Shown here piece after piece: positions 8,965 through 17,246 of a stretch of DNA of 64,000 bases. A model generated the notes under the pieces. That model searched no databases. It was given only the letters and a program-made list of their open reading frames with translations, and was not told the DNA's origin. The stretch is taken from the NCBI GenBank assembly GCA_965222725.1, contig OZ244969.1:2604001-2668000 (forward strand). Direction: 5' to 3'. This DNA is from GCA-2748575 sp965222725. GTDB lineage: Bacteria > Pseudomonadota > Gammaproteobacteria > Pseudomonadales > Ketobacteraceae. Each line of letters begins with the position of its first letter. Positions within the stretch are counted from its first letter, which is position 1. Position numbers and translations under genes: made by a program.

Positions 8965-8980
8965 ATAGTGACCGGTCTAT
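8965..8980. promoter_or_regulatory. Imperfect TetR operator at the regulator's own promoter
   Basis: Core GACCGGTC (8970-8977) is a perfect 8-bp palindrome flanked by partly matching ATAGT/TAT. The same core occurs as a perfect 14-mer at 9625-9638. It ends 10 nt before the TetR ATG, which fits autorepression. Confidence 0.65.
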
Positions 8981-8990
8981 TGTTGGCAGC

Positions 8991-9563
8991 ATGAAATCTA
9001 AAGGCGAACAAACCCGTGCCCGGGTGCTGGAAACTACTCTGGACCTGATGGAAAAGCAGGGATTCCATAACACCGGGCTGCAACAGATTATCAAGGAAAG
9101 CGGCACTCCCAAGGGGTCGCTCTATTTCCATTTTCCGGAAGGCAAGGATCAGATTGCCGCCCTGGCACTGGCCCAGGGGGCCGGAGTCATTCAGGCGCTG
9201 ATTGAACAGGCATTTTCGGTCAGCGCGTCGCCCCGGCAGGCTCTGGATCTGATGGTGAAAGGTTTAACCGCACGGCTGGTGGAATCGGATTATCACAAGG
9301 GCTGCCCGGTGGCTACTGTTGCTCTGGAAGTGGGGAGTAACCACCCCCAGGTAAAGCAGGCCTGTGAGAACGCTTATAATAGCTGGCTGACCGTCATTGC
9401 CAGTGGCCTCAAAGAGGCGGGCCTGAGCCCGGCCCGTGCCAGAAAAGAAGCCACCCTGGCGCTGTCCATGATTGAAGGTGCGCTGATTCTGGCCAAGGTA
9501 CAACGTGACCCGGCACCCCTGAAGCAGGTGGCAAAAGCCATGACAGAACGGCTGGCATCCTGA
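8991..9563 (+). CDS. TetR family regulator (LmrA/YxaF-like)
   Basis: One-component repressor, 190 aa. The N-terminal helix-turn-helix spans roughly residues 22-45 (LQQIIKESGTPKGSLYFHF), where the Gly-Ser-Leu-Tyr-x-His-Phe recognition end is typical of TetR proteins. The C-terminal part resembles the LmrA/YxaF ligand domain with a GCPVATVALE segment. A TTG at 8955 would extend it by 12 residues, but that would run through its operator, so ATG 8991 is chosen. Matching palindromes sit before its own start and before the next gene, so it likely represses itself and the fusion enzyme. Ligand unknown; family members answer to flavonoids and other lipophilic compounds. Confidence 0.9.
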   Translation: MKSKGEQTRARVLETTLDLMEKQGFHNTGLQQIIKESGTPKGSLYFHFPEGKDQIAALALAQGAGVIQALIEQAFSVSASPRQALDLMVKGLTARLVESDYHKGCPVATVALEVGSNHPQVKQACENAYNSWLTVIASGLKEAGLSPARARKEATLALSMIEGALILAKVQRDPAPLKQVAKAMTERLAS

Positions 9564-9624
9564 CATAGCAAAACAAGGTATAGGCAAGGGCAGATATGTG
9601 CCCTTTTTCTGGCAATAAAAATAT

Positions 9625-9638
9625 ATAGACCGGTCTAT
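9625..9638. promoter_or_regulatory. Perfect TetR operator ATAGACCGGTCTAT
   Basis: A 14-bp perfect palindrome, 37 nt before the fusion gene. It resembles the ATAGACC-type operators known for LmrA/YxaF relatives, and its core recurs at 8970-8977, tying both sites to the TetR between them. Confidence 0.75.
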
Positions 9639-9674
9639 TAAGATTCAGGCTCCGGTCATAAGGAGAAAGCAAAG

Positions 9675-11618
9675 ATGACTCATGCAAATGCAACAGAACC
9701 CAAACCACAGGTATTGGTCACCGGAGCCAACGGTTTTATCGGGCTTTGGCTGGTACCGGAATTGTTGAATCAGGGTTATCAGGTAATCGCCGCCATGCGC
9801 AATCCAGAGCAGCGCCGCCACAAATTTCTCCAGCAGATTACGCCACGGGTGACTCGCTCCGATAACTGGCAGGACGACATTGAACTGGTGGCGTTTTCTC
9901 TGGGTGATACGCAGAGCCATGCGGATCGGCTACCCGATGCAGCGCATAGCATCCAGGTGGTCTACCATCTGGCGGCAGCGTTTGCGTGGGGGCTGGATCA
10001 ACACAGTGCCCACCAGGTGAACGTGGAGGGCACGACGTCGCTGTTGTCCTGGGTTGCTGGGTTTCAGAATCTGCAGCGTTTTATCTGGGTCGGTGGTTAC
10101 CGCGTTGCCCAGGACGACAATCTGCCGGAGGCACAGTTATACCGAAAACTCGGAGCCTATGAGGCTTCAAAGTTTATTGCCCACCGGCGTATTATCGAAA
10201 CCGTGGAGCGCCTCAATATTCCCTGGACCGCACTGAACCCTTCAACAGTCATCGGCGACAGCCGCAGCGGCGACACGACCCAATCCGTGGGCGTAGCGGA
10301 GCTGGTGGATCAGCTATATCACGGCAAGTTGAAGGCTATTCCCGGGAACCGGCGGACCTTTGTGCCGCTGGTTCACGTGGATTATCTGGCGGAGTTTGCT
10401 GTAGCGATATTGAAGCGGCCGGAAAGTGCAGGGCAGCAATACTGGTTACTGGATTCCGAAACACCGCCGTTGCCGGACCAGATCCGCACCTTCGCGCAGC
10501 ACATGGGTCTACAGCCGCCGGCAAGGCAGGTGCCGGTGGCGTTGTTAAAGCATCTGCCGGCGATGATGATGCCTGGTTCAAAAGAAACCTTGTCGTTTCT
10601 TGCGGAAGATCGCTATCCCACCACACCGGCAGAAACTCTGGCGAATGACCTGTCCTTGAGCCGCCCCCTGCAAGTGACCAACGTTGGTCAGTGGGTGGAT
10701 CGACTGGTGGCCGCCAATTTTGGCCAGGCCAAGGGGCAGGCGGGCTCGCAGCAGCCTTCGCCTGAAATTGTTGGTGGGCGTTTTGTCCAAGGAATCTGGG
10801 AGCAAGAGATAACCCGTGTTTCGCGCCCGGGCAACGAACAATTACACAACCTGGTATTGCTGCACGGTTTACCGCTAAACGGAGACAGCTGGAATCCCTT
10901 GCTGCAGGCACTACCGGATACCGTGGATTACCGAGCCCTGATACCGGATTTGCCGGGGCTGGGGCGCTCTGGACTTGCACCCGCATCGCTGCGAGCCGCC
11001 GGCAAAGGATTCGATATCCACTGGCTGGCAGACCACCTGGATAACGACAAGGAAACCAAATTGACTCTGGTGGGACACTCCCTGGGGGCGGGAATGGCGC
11101 TGGCGTTCGCCCTTCAGTATCCGGAACGGGTTCGGCAGTTGATACTGGTATCCCCCTACTTTTTGCAACAATCAGCGTCCTGGCTGTTGCGGCAACCCTG
11201 GTCGAGCCCGTTGCTTTCCCGACTGGTACCGCCGGCCCGGCTGGTGCAGGGGCTGCATCCGAACGGTGAGCAACACCCCGCCGTAGCCAGTGCGCTGGCA
11301 TCGTTGCACCGGCCCCGGGTGCGCCGCCATCTGTTCCGTTACCTTGCCATGGTATCCGGTGCTTCGCATCGTCGGGCGATGCAGCAAATGCTGACTGAAG
11401 TGACGGTGCCGATCACACTGGTGGTGGGTGAGCATGATCCGGTTGTGCATTCTCTTGATAGGCCCGGTGGTTCAGGTGTGTCAGATGCCGGCCGTGTTGC
11501 TGGCTCCCATACCCAGTCGATGGGCCCTGTGCAGGTGATTTCCGGGGCGGGTCACAATCCGCACTTGTCGCACCCGCAGGATGTGGCGACCGCCATTGAG
11601 TGGCGGGCAGGGCAATGA
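9675..11618 (+). CDS. Fused NAD-dependent extended SDR and alpha/beta-hydrolase
   Basis: A 647-aa two-domain enzyme. Residues 10-350 are an extended short-chain dehydrogenase/epimerase with TGANGFIG (16-23) and catalytic Tyr162-x3-Lys166. Residues 380-645 are an alpha/beta-hydrolase with oxyanion HGLPLNGDSW and a full triad: Ser469 in GHSLG, Asp588 and His627. The linker between 350 and 380 is polar, rich in Gln and Gly. Reduction or oxidation followed by ester/lactone hydrolysis on one chain suggests a two-step conversion of one substrate, but none can be named. The TetR operator 37 nt upstream indicates inducible expression. AAGGAG lies 10 nt before the ATG. Confidence 0.85.
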   Translation: MTHANATEPKPQVLVTGANGFIGLWLVPELLNQGYQVIAAMRNPEQRRHKFLQQITPRVTRSDNWQDDIELVAFSLGDTQSHADRLPDAAHSIQVVYHLAAAFAWGLDQHSAHQVNVEGTTSLLSWVAGFQNLQRFIWVGGYRVAQDDNLPEAQLYRKLGAYEASKFIAHRRIIETVERLNIPWTALNPSTVIGDSRSGDTTQSVGVAELVDQLYHGKLKAIPGNRRTFVPLVHVDYLAEFAVAILKRPESAGQQYWLLDSETPPLPDQIRTFAQHMGLQPPARQVPVALLKHLPAMMMPGSKETLSFLAEDRYPTTPAETLANDLSLSRPLQVTNVGQWVDRLVAANFGQAKGQAGSQQPSPEIVGGRFVQGIWEQEITRVSRPGNEQLHNLVLLHGLPLNGDSWNPLLQALPDTVDYRALIPDLPGLGRSGLAPASLRAAGKGFDIHWLADHLDNDKETKLTLVGHSLGAGMALAFALQYPERVRQLILVSPYFLQQSASWLLRQPWSSPLLSRLVPPARLVQGLHPNGEQHPAVASALASLHRPRVRRHLFRYLAMVSGASHRRAMQQMLTEVTVPITLVVGEHDPVVHSLDRPGGSGVSDAGRVAGSHTQSMGPVQVISGAGHNPHLSHPQDVATAIEWRAGQ

Positions 11619-11714
11619 CACCAATAAACAGGGTGTACAAGCCAAGTCACTGAAATCAAATAACAAACAGGGGTAGTTGCGCTGGAAAACCAATCATCCA
11701 GAGCATTCCCCCAT

Positions 11715-11741
11715 AAAGGTTTAGGCTGAGCTGCCGATAAA
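11715..11741 (+). promoter_or_regulatory. Sigma-28 (FliA) promoter of the flagellin gene
   Basis: TAAA at 11715-11718, exactly 15 nt, then GCCGATAA at 11734-11741: an exact match to the E. coli sigma-28 consensus. It lies 48 nt before the flagellin start codon. Confidence 0.9.
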
Positions 11742-11789
11742 TCTGCAATAAGACAAAAACCTTGCCATTGAGTGATTTGGTTGTAGTGC

Positions 11790-13496
11790 ATGCCTCAACT
11801 GATTAATACCAATATTTCCTCGTTAAATGCGCAGCGCAACCTCGACCGGTCTCAGGGGGCGTTGCAAACATCGTTGCAGCGGCTGTCTTCGGGACTGAGA
11901 ATCAACAGTGCGAAAGATGATGCCGCCGGGCTGGCGATTTCGAATCGCTTTTCGACACAGGTTCGCGGGCTCAATGTAGCGGTCAGGAATGCCAATGACG
12001 GAATATCCTTTGCCCAGACTGCAGAAGGTGCACTCTCTGAAGTGACCACTGCGCTTCAGCGGATTCGGGATCTGGCAGTGCAATCTGCAAATGACACCAA
12101 CTCGGCGACTGACCGGGAATCTTTGCAAGCTGAAGTGAACCAGTTAAAAGCAGAGATCAACAGGATTGCTGAAACCACCACTTTTAATGGTACCCGAATA
12201 CTGGATGGCACCAGTGGGCAGCTTAATTTCCAGATCGGTGCTAACGCGAATCAGGTGGTAAGCGTGTCCGGTGTTGATGCCAAATCCTCCAGCCTGGGTT
12301 CACAGCCCGGTATGCTCCAATCCACCAGTCGCCGGGTGAAATCGGATGACGGTGAATTTTCCGGAGGTGTCAGAGGCGTACACTTCGCCAATCATAGCTG
12401 GGCGGTGATTTCAGTCAGCAATTTAATTGTGCGTCCAGACAGTGTGGCCCCGGCTGATGCCATTAATATTGCCGACCAGGCCTATGGCGGTAATATTGAT
12501 GCCGCAGCCACAGGAGATCTAGTTGATCGCTATAACGACAACTACGGCACTGGCCTGGCCAAGTCAATTGCGGAACGTATCAATACCATTCGTGAATCCG
12601 GAGAGGCATCCTTGCAGGGAGTATACGCAAGCGCATTCACCACGCTGGATCCCAGTGAACTCACCTCGACAGATGTTTCAGGCACGGTAACGGCAAACAC
12701 CGAAACCCATGTGGGTAACGGATCGCTCGATAACGGTGACATCATCATCAATGGAGTAGATATTAGTGCGGTCTCTTTTCAGGCCAATGATGCGGATGGT
12801 TCCCTGAGGGCGGCCATTAACGCGAAAAGCGACGTTACCGGTGTTCAGGCCAGCGTGAATGAAAACGGTGAACTGATTCTTTCTGCGGATGATGGGCGGG
12901 ATATCACCTTCGATTTCGGCAATACCGCACTGGGTGCAGCCGCAAACGCTGAGCGTTCTGTCATTATGAATGACCTGTTTGGCGGAGGGGATGAACAAAC
13001 CACTGACCGGTTCTCGGGGATGACCGATACGGCCACTGACTCCTGGAAAATAACGGGTCAAATCAGGGTTACCGCTAATGACACCATTAACTTTGAAGGC
13101 AGCGCAACCGAGCTCGATGAATTGGGACTGGACGCAACTGGCCTTGCGACTGATATCGCACAGGACAATGTTCGGGCGACCGGCACCATCGATAACGCAG
13201 ACATTACCACCGTGGAAGCTGCCAATATCACCATTGAGTCGGTGGATAGCGCGCTGTCACAAATTGACGACTTGCGCGCCGGTCTGGGCGCCATTCAGAA
13301 CCGTTTTGAATCCACAATCAGAAACCTGTCCAGTGTTTCCGAAGCGCTCAGCGCAGCAAATTCGAGAATACTGGATGCGGATTTTGCTCAAGAAACCGCC
13401 GTGTTAGCAAAGAATCAGGTGTTGCAGCAGGCTGGTATTTCGGTGCTGGCTCAAGCCAACGCATTACCCCAGCAGGCACTGTCTCTTCTGGGGTAA
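11790..13496 (+). CDS. fliC: Flagellin
   Basis: Structural subunit of the flagellar filament, 568 aa, exported through the flagellar type III system. The conserved N-terminal D0/D1 region (residues 1-165, starting MPQLINTNISSLNAQ and including SSGLRINSAKDDAAG) and C-terminal D1/D0 region (about 485-568, ending in an ALPQQALSLLG tail) are intact. The middle 300 residues, the surface-exposed part, are acidic and show no family match I recognise. No chaperone, cap or other flagellar gene is adjacent. Its own sigma-28 promoter makes it a late flagellar gene dependent on FliA encoded elsewhere. Confidence 0.95.
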   Translation: MPQLINTNISSLNAQRNLDRSQGALQTSLQRLSSGLRINSAKDDAAGLAISNRFSTQVRGLNVAVRNANDGISFAQTAEGALSEVTTALQRIRDLAVQSANDTNSATDRESLQAEVNQLKAEINRIAETTTFNGTRILDGTSGQLNFQIGANANQVVSVSGVDAKSSSLGSQPGMLQSTSRRVKSDDGEFSGGVRGVHFANHSWAVISVSNLIVRPDSVAPADAINIADQAYGGNIDAAATGDLVDRYNDNYGTGLAKSIAERINTIRESGEASLQGVYASAFTTLDPSELTSTDVSGTVTANTETHVGNGSLDNGDIIINGVDISAVSFQANDADGSLRAAINAKSDVTGVQASVNENGELILSADDGRDITFDFGNTALGAAANAERSVIMNDLFGGGDEQTTDRFSGMTDTATDSWKITGQIRVTANDTINFEGSATELDELGLDATGLATDIAQDNVRATGTIDNADITTVEAANITIESVDSALSQIDDLRAGLGAIQNRFESTIRNLSSVSEALSAANSRILDADFAQETAVLAKNQVLQQAGISVLAQANALPQQALSLLG

Positions 13497-13536
13497 TATC
13501 AGGTTTCGTTTTGAGCTGATGTTCTGTCAGCAGCCT

Positions 13537-13556
13537 TGCCAATGCGGTCATTGGCA
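13537..13556. other. Hairpin downstream of flagellin
   Basis: TGCCAATG-CGGT-CATTGGCA, an 8-bp perfect stem with a 4-nt loop, 41 nt after the flagellin stop. No T-run follows directly; a run of seven T lies at 13598-13604. It may protect the mRNA 3' end or assist termination. Confidence 0.5.
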
Positions 13557-13678
13557 CCAGATGTTAAAAATCCGTAAGGTGCGGCGTAACGGCCCGGTTT
13601 TTTTCTATGATATGATCATGGATATCTGAATATAGCATGGTCCCGGACCTGATTTGAGAAGGCTACTTCGAGCATCCT

Positions 13679-14518
13679 ATGAAATTCCCGAAAGACACCC
13701 TGCGATTGATTGCACAATACCTCCCGGATGAGGGGGCCCGGCACCAGATAACGGAAACGGAAGAAGGGGATCGTGAATACACGGTGGACGAACTGGCCCG
13801 GGTGGCCAGCACCACGGTACGTAATATTCGCGCCTATCAGGACAAGGGTGTGTTGCCGCCGCCGGAATTGCGTGGCCGCAAGGGAATTTATCACAAGAGC
13901 CACCTGGCGCGCCTGAAAGTGGTGGCCGGGTTGCTGGATCGCGGTTACACCCTGACCAGTATCAAGGATCTGCTGGATGCGCTTGAGCAGGGGGTGGGGC
14001 TGCCGGAGCTGGTGGGCATTGAGTCTGCCATTTCCAGTCCCTGGTCTCAGGAAGAACCGCAAACCGTGAGCATGATCAAGCTGGCGGAAATGTTTGGTGA
14101 CGCTCTGACACCGACCGCATTGCAGATGGCCATTGATCTGGAATTGATGAAACCCGATGGCCCCAATATCCGGGTAAGCAGTATGAAAACCCTGGAAGCC
14201 GGCGCCCAGTTAACCCAGACCGGTATTCCTCTGGAAGACCTGCTGGATATTCTGCGTATGATGCGCGGCAATGTGGAGCGGGTGGCGAACGAGCTGGTGA
14301 AACTGGTGGCGGATCATGTGCTGGGTCAGTATGGCAGCCAGGATCTGCCGCCCAAGGAAGAGTTACCGAAAATTGCAGATCTGGTCTGGCGCCTCCGGCC
14401 TTTGTCTGAAAAGGCCGTCAGCGCCGAATTTGCCCGGGCCATGGAAACAGCCGCGAACCGGATTCTGGCAGACCGCCTGGAGGCAATCATCAAGGTACAA
14501 CGTCCACCGGAATCCTGA
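13679..14518 (+). CDS. MerR family transcriptional regulator
   Basis: DNA-binding regulator of 279 aa. After a 30-residue N-terminal extension, residues 33-100 form a MerR winged helix-turn-helix (YTVDELARVASTTVRNIRAY, then an RGRKGIY wing and an LLDRGYTL helix). The 180-residue C-terminal part is unusually long for MerR and carries no Cys-rich metal site, so it probably senses something other than a metal. It stands alone between flagellin and a convergent predicted hydrolase, so targets cannot be inferred. The N-terminal extension depends on ATG 13679; no better start was seen. Confidence 0.85.
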   Translation: MKFPKDTLRLIAQYLPDEGARHQITETEEGDREYTVDELARVASTTVRNIRAYQDKGVLPPPELRGRKGIYHKSHLARLKVVAGLLDRGYTLTSIKDLLDALEQGVGLPELVGIESAISSPWSQEEPQTVSMIKLAEMFGDALTPTALQMAIDLELMKPDGPNIRVSSMKTLEAGAQLTQTGIPLEDLLDILRMMRGNVERVANELVKLVADHVLGQYGSQDLPPKEELPKIADLVWRLRPLSEKAVSAEFARAMETAANRILADRLEAIIKVQRPPES

Positions 14519-14693
14519 CCAGTTGTGCAGAGACTTTTACGTAAAAGTCATGGCGGCAATGCCCTGCACTTTCCCCCTGTTGGCCTGTTGCCAGGCCCAG
14601 TCAATCTGCTAAAGACAACAGCACTTTAACAGCAGTACGAGAGTGAAAACTTACTTTTAAATCTGTTTTTTATTTGGTTTTTTAAATCATTGA

Positions 14694-15527
14694 TCAGTTG
14701 AACTGCTCTACTTTATTGACCAGTACATCGGCGTATTCCAGTACGTGCTGGTTATCATCGTCCCAGGGGTGAAAACCGGGGCGGAAATAATCAAACCACT
14801 CGGGAATCACCGAACGGAAGGCGCCTTTTTTTCCCCACAACATTTTGTTGTGTTTCAGCCAGCCTTTAATGTCCCATTGTTTTTTACGATTCCGCACCAT
14901 GCCCACGTGATAGGGAATAACCAGTGACCAAAAGATGGCATTGGCAAGCACAAAGGCTCCCACCCGCAGGGTATAGGCGCCTGCACCTTTGCCCACGACT
15001 TCTTCGTACACATCAAAGCAAACCCCTTTGTGTTCGGTTTCTTCCAGGGCATGCCATTCCCACAGGGCTTTGTAGCGCTCATCGGAGCCGCCCAGCACAT
15101 GCTCATTTTCCAGCAGCGCTTTTGCCATGACGGCAGTGAGGTGTTCCAGCGCGCAGGTGGCAGCCAGCTGAGTATTGTGCGGCAGGGTTTTCTTCAGGTT
15201 ATCCAGCAGCACTTTAACGTAGCCTTCGTACTTCGCAACCGGCAGGCCGGCATCCACCAGCGCCTGGTTGTATTCAATATGTTCGCGACTATGCAGGCCT
15301 TCCTGACCAATAAAGTTGCGGATGGCTTCTTTCAGTTCGGGGTCATCGATCTGGTCGCGGTAGTTGCGCACACTGTCGATGAAAAAACGCTCACCGGCCG
15401 GAAAAAATATGGATAGCGTATTCAGGAACTGCGTGAAATGCAGCCCGTTGCCATTCCAGTCATGAACCCGGTTTTTCCCCAGTTTGAACGAAAGATTTCG
15501 CCTGACCGGCATGATCGCCATATTCAT
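14694..15527 (-). CDS. Predicted metal-dependent hydrolase, ferritin-like (PF10118 family)
   Basis: A 277-aa protein of the family annotated as predicted metal-dependent hydrolases. Paired Glu/His motifs consistent with a di-iron four-helix site are visible: GQEGLHSREH, CALEHLTA and EWHALEETEHKG. A hydrophobic segment near residue 190 (VGAFVLANAIFW) could associate with the membrane. The first possible start is a GTG at 15545; ATG 15527 is preferred because GAGGGGAAG precedes it. The real reaction is unknown; oxygenase activity is as likely as hydrolysis given the Glu/His ligands. Next gene on the strand is the PhyH dioxygenase, 151 nt upstream. Confidence 0.8.
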   Translation of the reverse strand: MNMAIMPVRRNLSFKLGKNRVHDWNGNGLHFTQFLNTLSIFFPAGERFFIDSVRNYRDQIDDPELKEAIRNFIGQEGLHSREHIEYNQALVDAGLPVAKYEGYVKVLLDNLKKTLPHNTQLAATCALEHLTAVMAKALLENEHVLGGSDERYKALWEWHALEETEHKGVCFDVYEEVVGKGAGAYTLRVGAFVLANAIFWSLVIPYHVGMVRNRKKQWDIKGWLKHNKMLWGKKGAFRSVIPEWFDYFRPGFHPWDDDNQHVLEYADVLVNKVEQFN

Positions 15528-15678
15528 AGAACTTCCCCTCTTCACCCTTGATTCAGATACTTCGGATCGGGCATATACACCCTCGCTTAATGATACATAT
15601 CTTTATGTAACATCAATCAATGTAATATAACTCTCAGGGGGATGCAACTACTCATCGGTTGAAAAAATGTAGCCCGGC

Positions 15679-16539
15679 CTATCCGGTTTCGGTGGGCTGC
15701 TCCGGGAATAACACCTTCATGGGGTCTTTCAGGTCCAGCATGCCCAGGTAGCCGCCGCGATCCTGAATGGCGTCGTGAATCTGATACCCCAGCAATTCCC
15801 GGGCTCTGCGGGGCAGGCTCCGGGCCACGTCCGGGGGCGTCTGCAGGTAGTTATTTTCCTCGGTGCGCAGCCAGCCGGCGGCGTAGCTCATGTGCAGGCC
15901 ACTGCGCCATTCGCTGGCGGTTTGATTAGCGCCACCGCCGTGCAGGGTGGATCCCAGGTAGATAACAGCTGAGCCGGCGGGCATTGCGGCAACCCGTATT
16001 TCGGCAGGCTCAGGTTGCCGGTCCCTTTCCCAGCGGTGGCTGCCGGGCACCACCAGCGTGGCGCCGTTTTCCGCCGTAAAATCCACCAGGGCGGTCATGG
16101 AAGCCACTTCCACCTCCTTGTGAGGGCGGGGCAAATGAATCCAGATATCCTCGTCCCGGTGAAACGGCTGGGGTGTGGTGCCGGGGCCCCGTACCATCAG
16201 GTGCGCCAGATTCAACTGATAGCTGGCGCAGTTGGGCAGCAGTATCTGATCGCAAATGCCCAGCATTTGCGGATGACACATCAGTGAGTCAACAAAAGCG
16301 GGTGATTTGCCGGCAACGCCTGCCACATGACGGGTTCTGTTGCCGAAGAAGGCGGCTATTACCGGGTTGATATGCTCAACGCTCTGGTCTGCCTGGTCCA
16401 GATAAGGGGCCAGTTCCCGGTTGATCTGGTCTACCGATTCGGCGCTCAGCAGGTCTTTCACAATGACCACGCCATGGCTGTTCAGTTGCTCACTGATGAC
16501 GGCAGCAGGTTCCAAAGCATTAACGACAGGGATATCCAT
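15679..16539 (-). CDS. Phytanoyl-CoA dioxygenase (PhyH) family protein
   Basis: Fe(II)/2-oxoglutarate-dependent hydroxylase fold, 286 aa. The iron triad is complete: His127-x-Asp129 (in FHRDED) and His200 (in STLHGGG), with Arg212 placed to bind 2-oxoglutarate. Substrates in this family range from branched acyl-CoAs to natural products; lipid neighbours favour an acyl chain, by inference. It is divergent from a TetR gene, with a 14-bp palindrome between them, so the TetR probably represses it. Confidence 0.87.
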   Translation of the reverse strand: MDIPVVNALEPAAVISEQLNSHGVVIVKDLLSAESVDQINRELAPYLDQADQSVEHINPVIAAFFGNRTRHVAGVAGKSPAFVDSLMCHPQMLGICDQILLPNCASYQLNLAHLMVRGPGTTPQPFHRDEDIWIHLPRPHKEVEVASMTALVDFTAENGATLVVPGSHRWERDRQPEPAEIRVAAMPAGSAVIYLGSTLHGGGANQTASEWRSGLHMSYAAGWLRTEENNYLQTPPDVARSLPRRARELLGYQIHDAIQDRGGYLGMLDLKDPMKVLFPEQPTETG

Positions 16540-16568
16540 GGCTCAATCCTCTTGAATAGTTATTTAAA

Positions 16569-16582
16569 GCGACATATGTCGC
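16569..16582. promoter_or_regulatory. 14-bp operator palindrome between PhyH and TetR genes
   Basis: GCGACATATGTCGC is perfectly self-complementary and lies in the 112-nt divergent intergenic region, 30 nt before the PhyH start and 70 nt before the TetR start. Position and symmetry fit a TetR-dimer operator controlling both genes. Confidence 0.65.
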
Positions 16583-16651
16583 CTTTGTGTGGTTGAGATT
16601 TGCAGGAAAACAGCCTAAAGTCAACAAGTGTCTTTTTAGCGGGGTGGCATT

Positions 16652-17245
16652 TTGACAGCAACGGAATATTCACGGGGAATGCAGCGGCCCGGCGGACGCA
16701 CCGAAGCGGTTCGCCAGGCGGTGGCCCAGGCAGTGCTGGATTTGCTCTATGAGGGCAACAGCCGGTTTTCCATGGCAGAGGTGGCGGAAAGGGCGGGCAT
16801 CCATCGCAGCACCCTGTACCGCCGCTGGGAAAACCAGAGTGCCCTGATGCGTGAGGCCATGAGCCTGCACGCCGCCCGCATCAAGATTCCCAACATCGGC
16901 TCCTGGCCCCGGGATTTGCGATTGCTGATCAAAAGCCTGGCGGACTTTGCCCGGGATCCGGTGGAGCAGGCGATTCTGCGGGCCATGATTCATCCGGAAA
17001 ATCGCGATCTGGCGGAACAGATCATCGCCGAATGGACCCCGGTACTGATGATGCAGAGTTCTCCTATCCAGCGGGCCAGAGCCCGGGGAGAAATCGATCC
17101 CGATGTGGAGCCGCTGATGATAGTGTCACTGATTCTCAGCCCGCTGTTACTGCACTGCCTGGTAAAAGGCGAACCGGTATCAGAAGCATTCCAGGCGCAA
17201 CTGGCAGAAACCCTGTTGCGCCTGACTCGCCCTGCGGAACCTTGA
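16652..17245 (+). CDS. TetR/AcrR family regulator
   Basis: A 197-aa regulator. The helix-turn-helix spans about residues 38-60 (FSMAEVAERAGIHRSTLYRRW), with the TLYRRW recognition end common in AcrR-like proteins. The C-terminal half is a helical ligand domain of the TetR_C_11-like type with a LILSPLLLHCLV segment. TTG 16652 is used because GGGGTGG lies about 8 nt upstream; ATG 16679 is possible but its purine run touches the codon. Divergent from PhyH and ends 1 nt before the convergent amidotransferase gene. Confidence 0.87.
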   Translation: MTATEYSRGMQRPGGRTEAVRQAVAQAVLDLLYEGNSRFSMAEVAERAGIHRSTLYRRWENQSALMREAMSLHAARIKIPNIGSWPRDLRLLIKSLADFARDPVEQAILRAMIHPENRDLAEQIIAEWTPVLMMQSSPIQRARARGEIDPDVEPLMIVSLILSPLLLHCLVKGEPVSEAFQAQLAETLLRLTRPAEP

Positions 17246-17246
17246 A

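Noticed and set aside
8948..8980. Explicit -35/-10 promoter for the TetR gene
   Set aside because: TTGATA and TATAGT are only 10 nt apart, too close for sigma-70, so no promoter is called.
10336..11301. 321-codon Pro/Ala-rich frame antisense to the SDR-hydrolase fusion
   Set aside because: Low-complexity translation of GC-biased codons; the opposite strand has complete catalytic motifs.
9675..11618. SDR-hydrolase fusion as an assembly join of two genes
   Set aside because: One uninterrupted frame with a plausible polar linker and no internal stop or shift.
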